Of a stretch of 6,990 bases of DNA, positions 5,680 to 6,990 are shown piece after piece. The position numbers and the translations under genes were made by a program. The stretch comes from Nitrospira sp. (GTDB taxonomy: Bacteria > Nitrospirota > Nitrospiria > Nitrospirales > Nitrospiraceae): assembly GCA_015904045.1 (NCBI GenBank), contig JABMDG010000246.1, positions 1 through 6,990 on the forward strand, in the 5' to 3' direction. Every line of letters starts with the position of its first letter. Position 1 is the first letter of the stretch. A model generated the notes under the pieces. That model searched no databases and was not told the origin of the DNA. It saw only the letters and a list, made by a program, of their open reading frames with translations.

Positions 5680-6990
5680 CTATCCTTGCTTGTCGTCAGT
5701 TGATTTCATATCCGGCGACCAGCCTCCACCCAAGGCTTTGTACAGCTGAACAATCGACACGAGGTGCAATCGGCGGGTGTTGGTCAATCCCAATTCTGCC
5801 TCAAACAGATTCCGCCGGGCCACGAGCACTTCGAGATAATTCGCCAGCCCACCTTTATAGCGCAGTTCGGCCAGTTTCAGCGCTGATTGTAATGCCACAA
5901 CCTGCTGCCTCTGAGCCTCACTTTGGGTGCGCGCCGTATGGACCGCAACAAGCGCATCCTCGACCTCCCGAAAGGCCGTAAGCACCGCTTGCTGATACTG
6001 GGCTAAGGCTTGCCGGTTTTGAGCTTCCACCGCCTCCTGTTGGAAACCCAACACTTGAGCATTCAAGAGAGGGGCTGCCAGCCCTGCACCAACCACACCG
6101 AAAGAAGACGAATCGGTAAAAATCAAGGACAGCTCCGGATGAGCTAGGCCGACCAGTCCGGTCAACGTAATTCTCGGGAATCGCTCCGCCTTGGCCGCTC
6201 CTATTCGTGCCGTGACCGCCGCCAGCTGTTGCTCGGCTTGCAGCAGATCCGGCCGCCGTAACAACAAGTCCGACGGCAGCCCTGGCGGCACCTCCGGGGG
6301 CACGGCTTGTTCATCCAGCGAACGGCCCCGCGCGATGGCAATGGGCTTGCGGCCGATCAACACGCTGACATGATTCTCCGCCTGCACCATCTGCCGTTCA
6401 AGTTCGGCCGTGCGAGCTGCGGCATTGGCCCGCTCCGCCTCAAATTGATCCGTATCCAGCTTTGAACTGAGTCCCTGCTTCAGACGGGCTTGTGAAATAC
6501 GAACCGACTCTTCCCACGATTGCAGCGTCCGTTTGGCGATATCCAATTGTGCGTCGAACTGGAGCAGATTGAAATACGCTTCGCTGACAGCGCTCACCAA
6601 CTGAATGGTCACCGCGCGTCGATTTTCTTCCTTCGAAAGCAATTCGGCGCGGGCCGCTTCGTTCATACGCCTGACCCGTCCCCACAGATCCACTTCCCAT
6701 GCCAGGTTACCCACCAGGTAATAGTTGAACGGGCTGGCGAAGCCTGGAAAGAGAAAGTTGGCCTTGCGTCCAGCCGGTGCGCTCGCGGCCACGGTGACCC
6801 CCGGAAAATAATCCGAGCGGGCGATCAAGGCACGGGCACGAAATTCTTCGACGGTGGCCACAGCATGCTGAAGATTTCTGTTTTCCGCCAGCGCCGTTCG
6901 AATGAGTTGCTGCAACTGCTCATCGCGCAACAGCTCCCACCAGGACAAGTTGGCCAGCGAGGGCAGATCCTCCGAGGCGCCAGCCATGCG
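5680..6990 (-). CDS. NodT-family outer-membrane efflux factor, 5' end outside window
   Basis: This is the TolC-like outer-membrane channel of a tripartite (usually RND) efflux pump. The visible part has at least 436 residues and the frame stays open to the window edge. The N-terminal signal peptide, lipobox cysteine and PDYxRP-type segment expected in this family are missing, so the true start lies beyond 6990 and the Met codon at 6987-6985 is internal. Counting from that Met, visible hallmarks are SLANLSWWELLRDEQLQQLI (10-29), AWEVDLWGRVRR (96-107) in the first outer-membrane efflux repeat, GLPSDLLLRRPDLLQAE (226-242) with RIGAAKAERFP (251-261), the second-repeat segment AAPLLNAQ (304-311), ELRYKGGLANYLEVL (374-388) and the terminal LYKALGGGW (415-423). 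Long helical stretches rich in Ala, Glu and Gln fit the periplasmic coiled-coil barrel. Membrane-fusion and pump genes are probably encoded upstream, to the right of the window; what they export cannot be told. Confidence 0.92.
   Translation of the reverse strand, partial: RMAGASEDLPSLANLSWWELLRDEQLQQLIRTALAENRNLQHAVATVEEFRARALIARSDYFPGVTVAASAPAGRKANFLFPGFASPFNYYLVGNLAWEVDLWGRVRRMNEAARAELLSKEENRRAVTIQLVSAVSEAYFNLLQFDAQLDIAKRTLQSWEESVRISQARLKQGLSSKLDTDQFEAERANAAARTAELERQMVQAENHVSVLIGRKPIAIARGRSLDEQAVPPEVPPGLPSDLLLRRPDLLQAEQQLAAVTARIGAAKAERFPRITLTGLVGLAHPELSLIFTDSSSFGVVGAGLAAPLLNAQVLGFQQEAVEAQNRQALAQYQQAVLTAFREVEDALVAVHTARTQSEAQRQQVVALQSALKLAELRYKGGLANYLEVLVARRNLFEAELGLTNTRRLHLVSIVQLYKALGGGWSPDMKSTDDKQG
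5683..5687 (-). promoter_or_regulatory. Ribosome binding site of the nitroreductase gene, inside the upstream gene
   Basis: On the minus strand AAGGA lies in the last two sense codons of the efflux factor gene, 10 nt before the nitroreductase GTG. It supports the GTG at 5672 as start and ties translation of the two genes together. Confidence 0.55.

Overview
The window reads like chromosomal DNA of a GC-rich Gram-negative bacterium. Gene content, protein style and especially a GTGAAGCG/CGCTTCAC-type interspersed repeat suggest a member of Nitrospira (Nitrospirota). That assignment rests on my memory of such repeats and proteins, not on a marker gene. There is no rRNA, tRNA, CRISPR array, transposase, integrase or phage gene.

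Layout, left to right. Positions 1-210 are non-coding or degenerate. They hold one copy of the repeat (about 14-81) and a doubtful 24-codon minus-strand reading frame (99-173). At 211-900, on the plus strand, is a class I SAM-dependent methyltransferase resembling the METTL20/METTL21 protein-lysine methyltransferases. It converges on a minus-strand cluster that extends leftward from 4942 to 953. In transcription order the cluster is: an AlkA-type DNA-3-methyladenine glycosylase (4942-4286); a ferredoxin/metallo-beta-lactamase-fold fusion protein whose start overlaps the glycosylase stop as TGATG (4286-3402); a short-chain dehydrogenase/reductase with a clear Shine-Dalgarno sequence (3363-2632); and a BT1/MFS-type membrane transporter (2587-953). 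The gaps of -1, 38 and 44 nt suggest one transcription unit. A 133-nt gap (4943-5075) follows, holding a second, better-preserved repeat copy. To its right, also on the minus strand, are a nitroreductase-family protein (5672-5076) and the 3' part of a NodT-family outer-membrane efflux factor (5680 to the window edge), only 7 nt apart.

Functional reading. The right-hand pair looks like the distal end of an RND or similar tripartite efflux operon with a flavin reductase attached. The left-hand minus-strand cluster combines base-excision repair, a redox/hydrolase fusion, a reductase and a transporter. Neighbourhood alone does not give a shared pathway, and the cluster may be only a housekeeping/stress run-through operon.

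I do not see a clear new defence or mobile system. The items most worth a second look are the ferredoxin-MBL fusion with a degenerate metal-binding motif and the repeat family with its 14-bp internal periodicity. Two start positions differ from the longest open frames: the SDR starts at 3363 and the ferredoxin-MBL protein at 4286.
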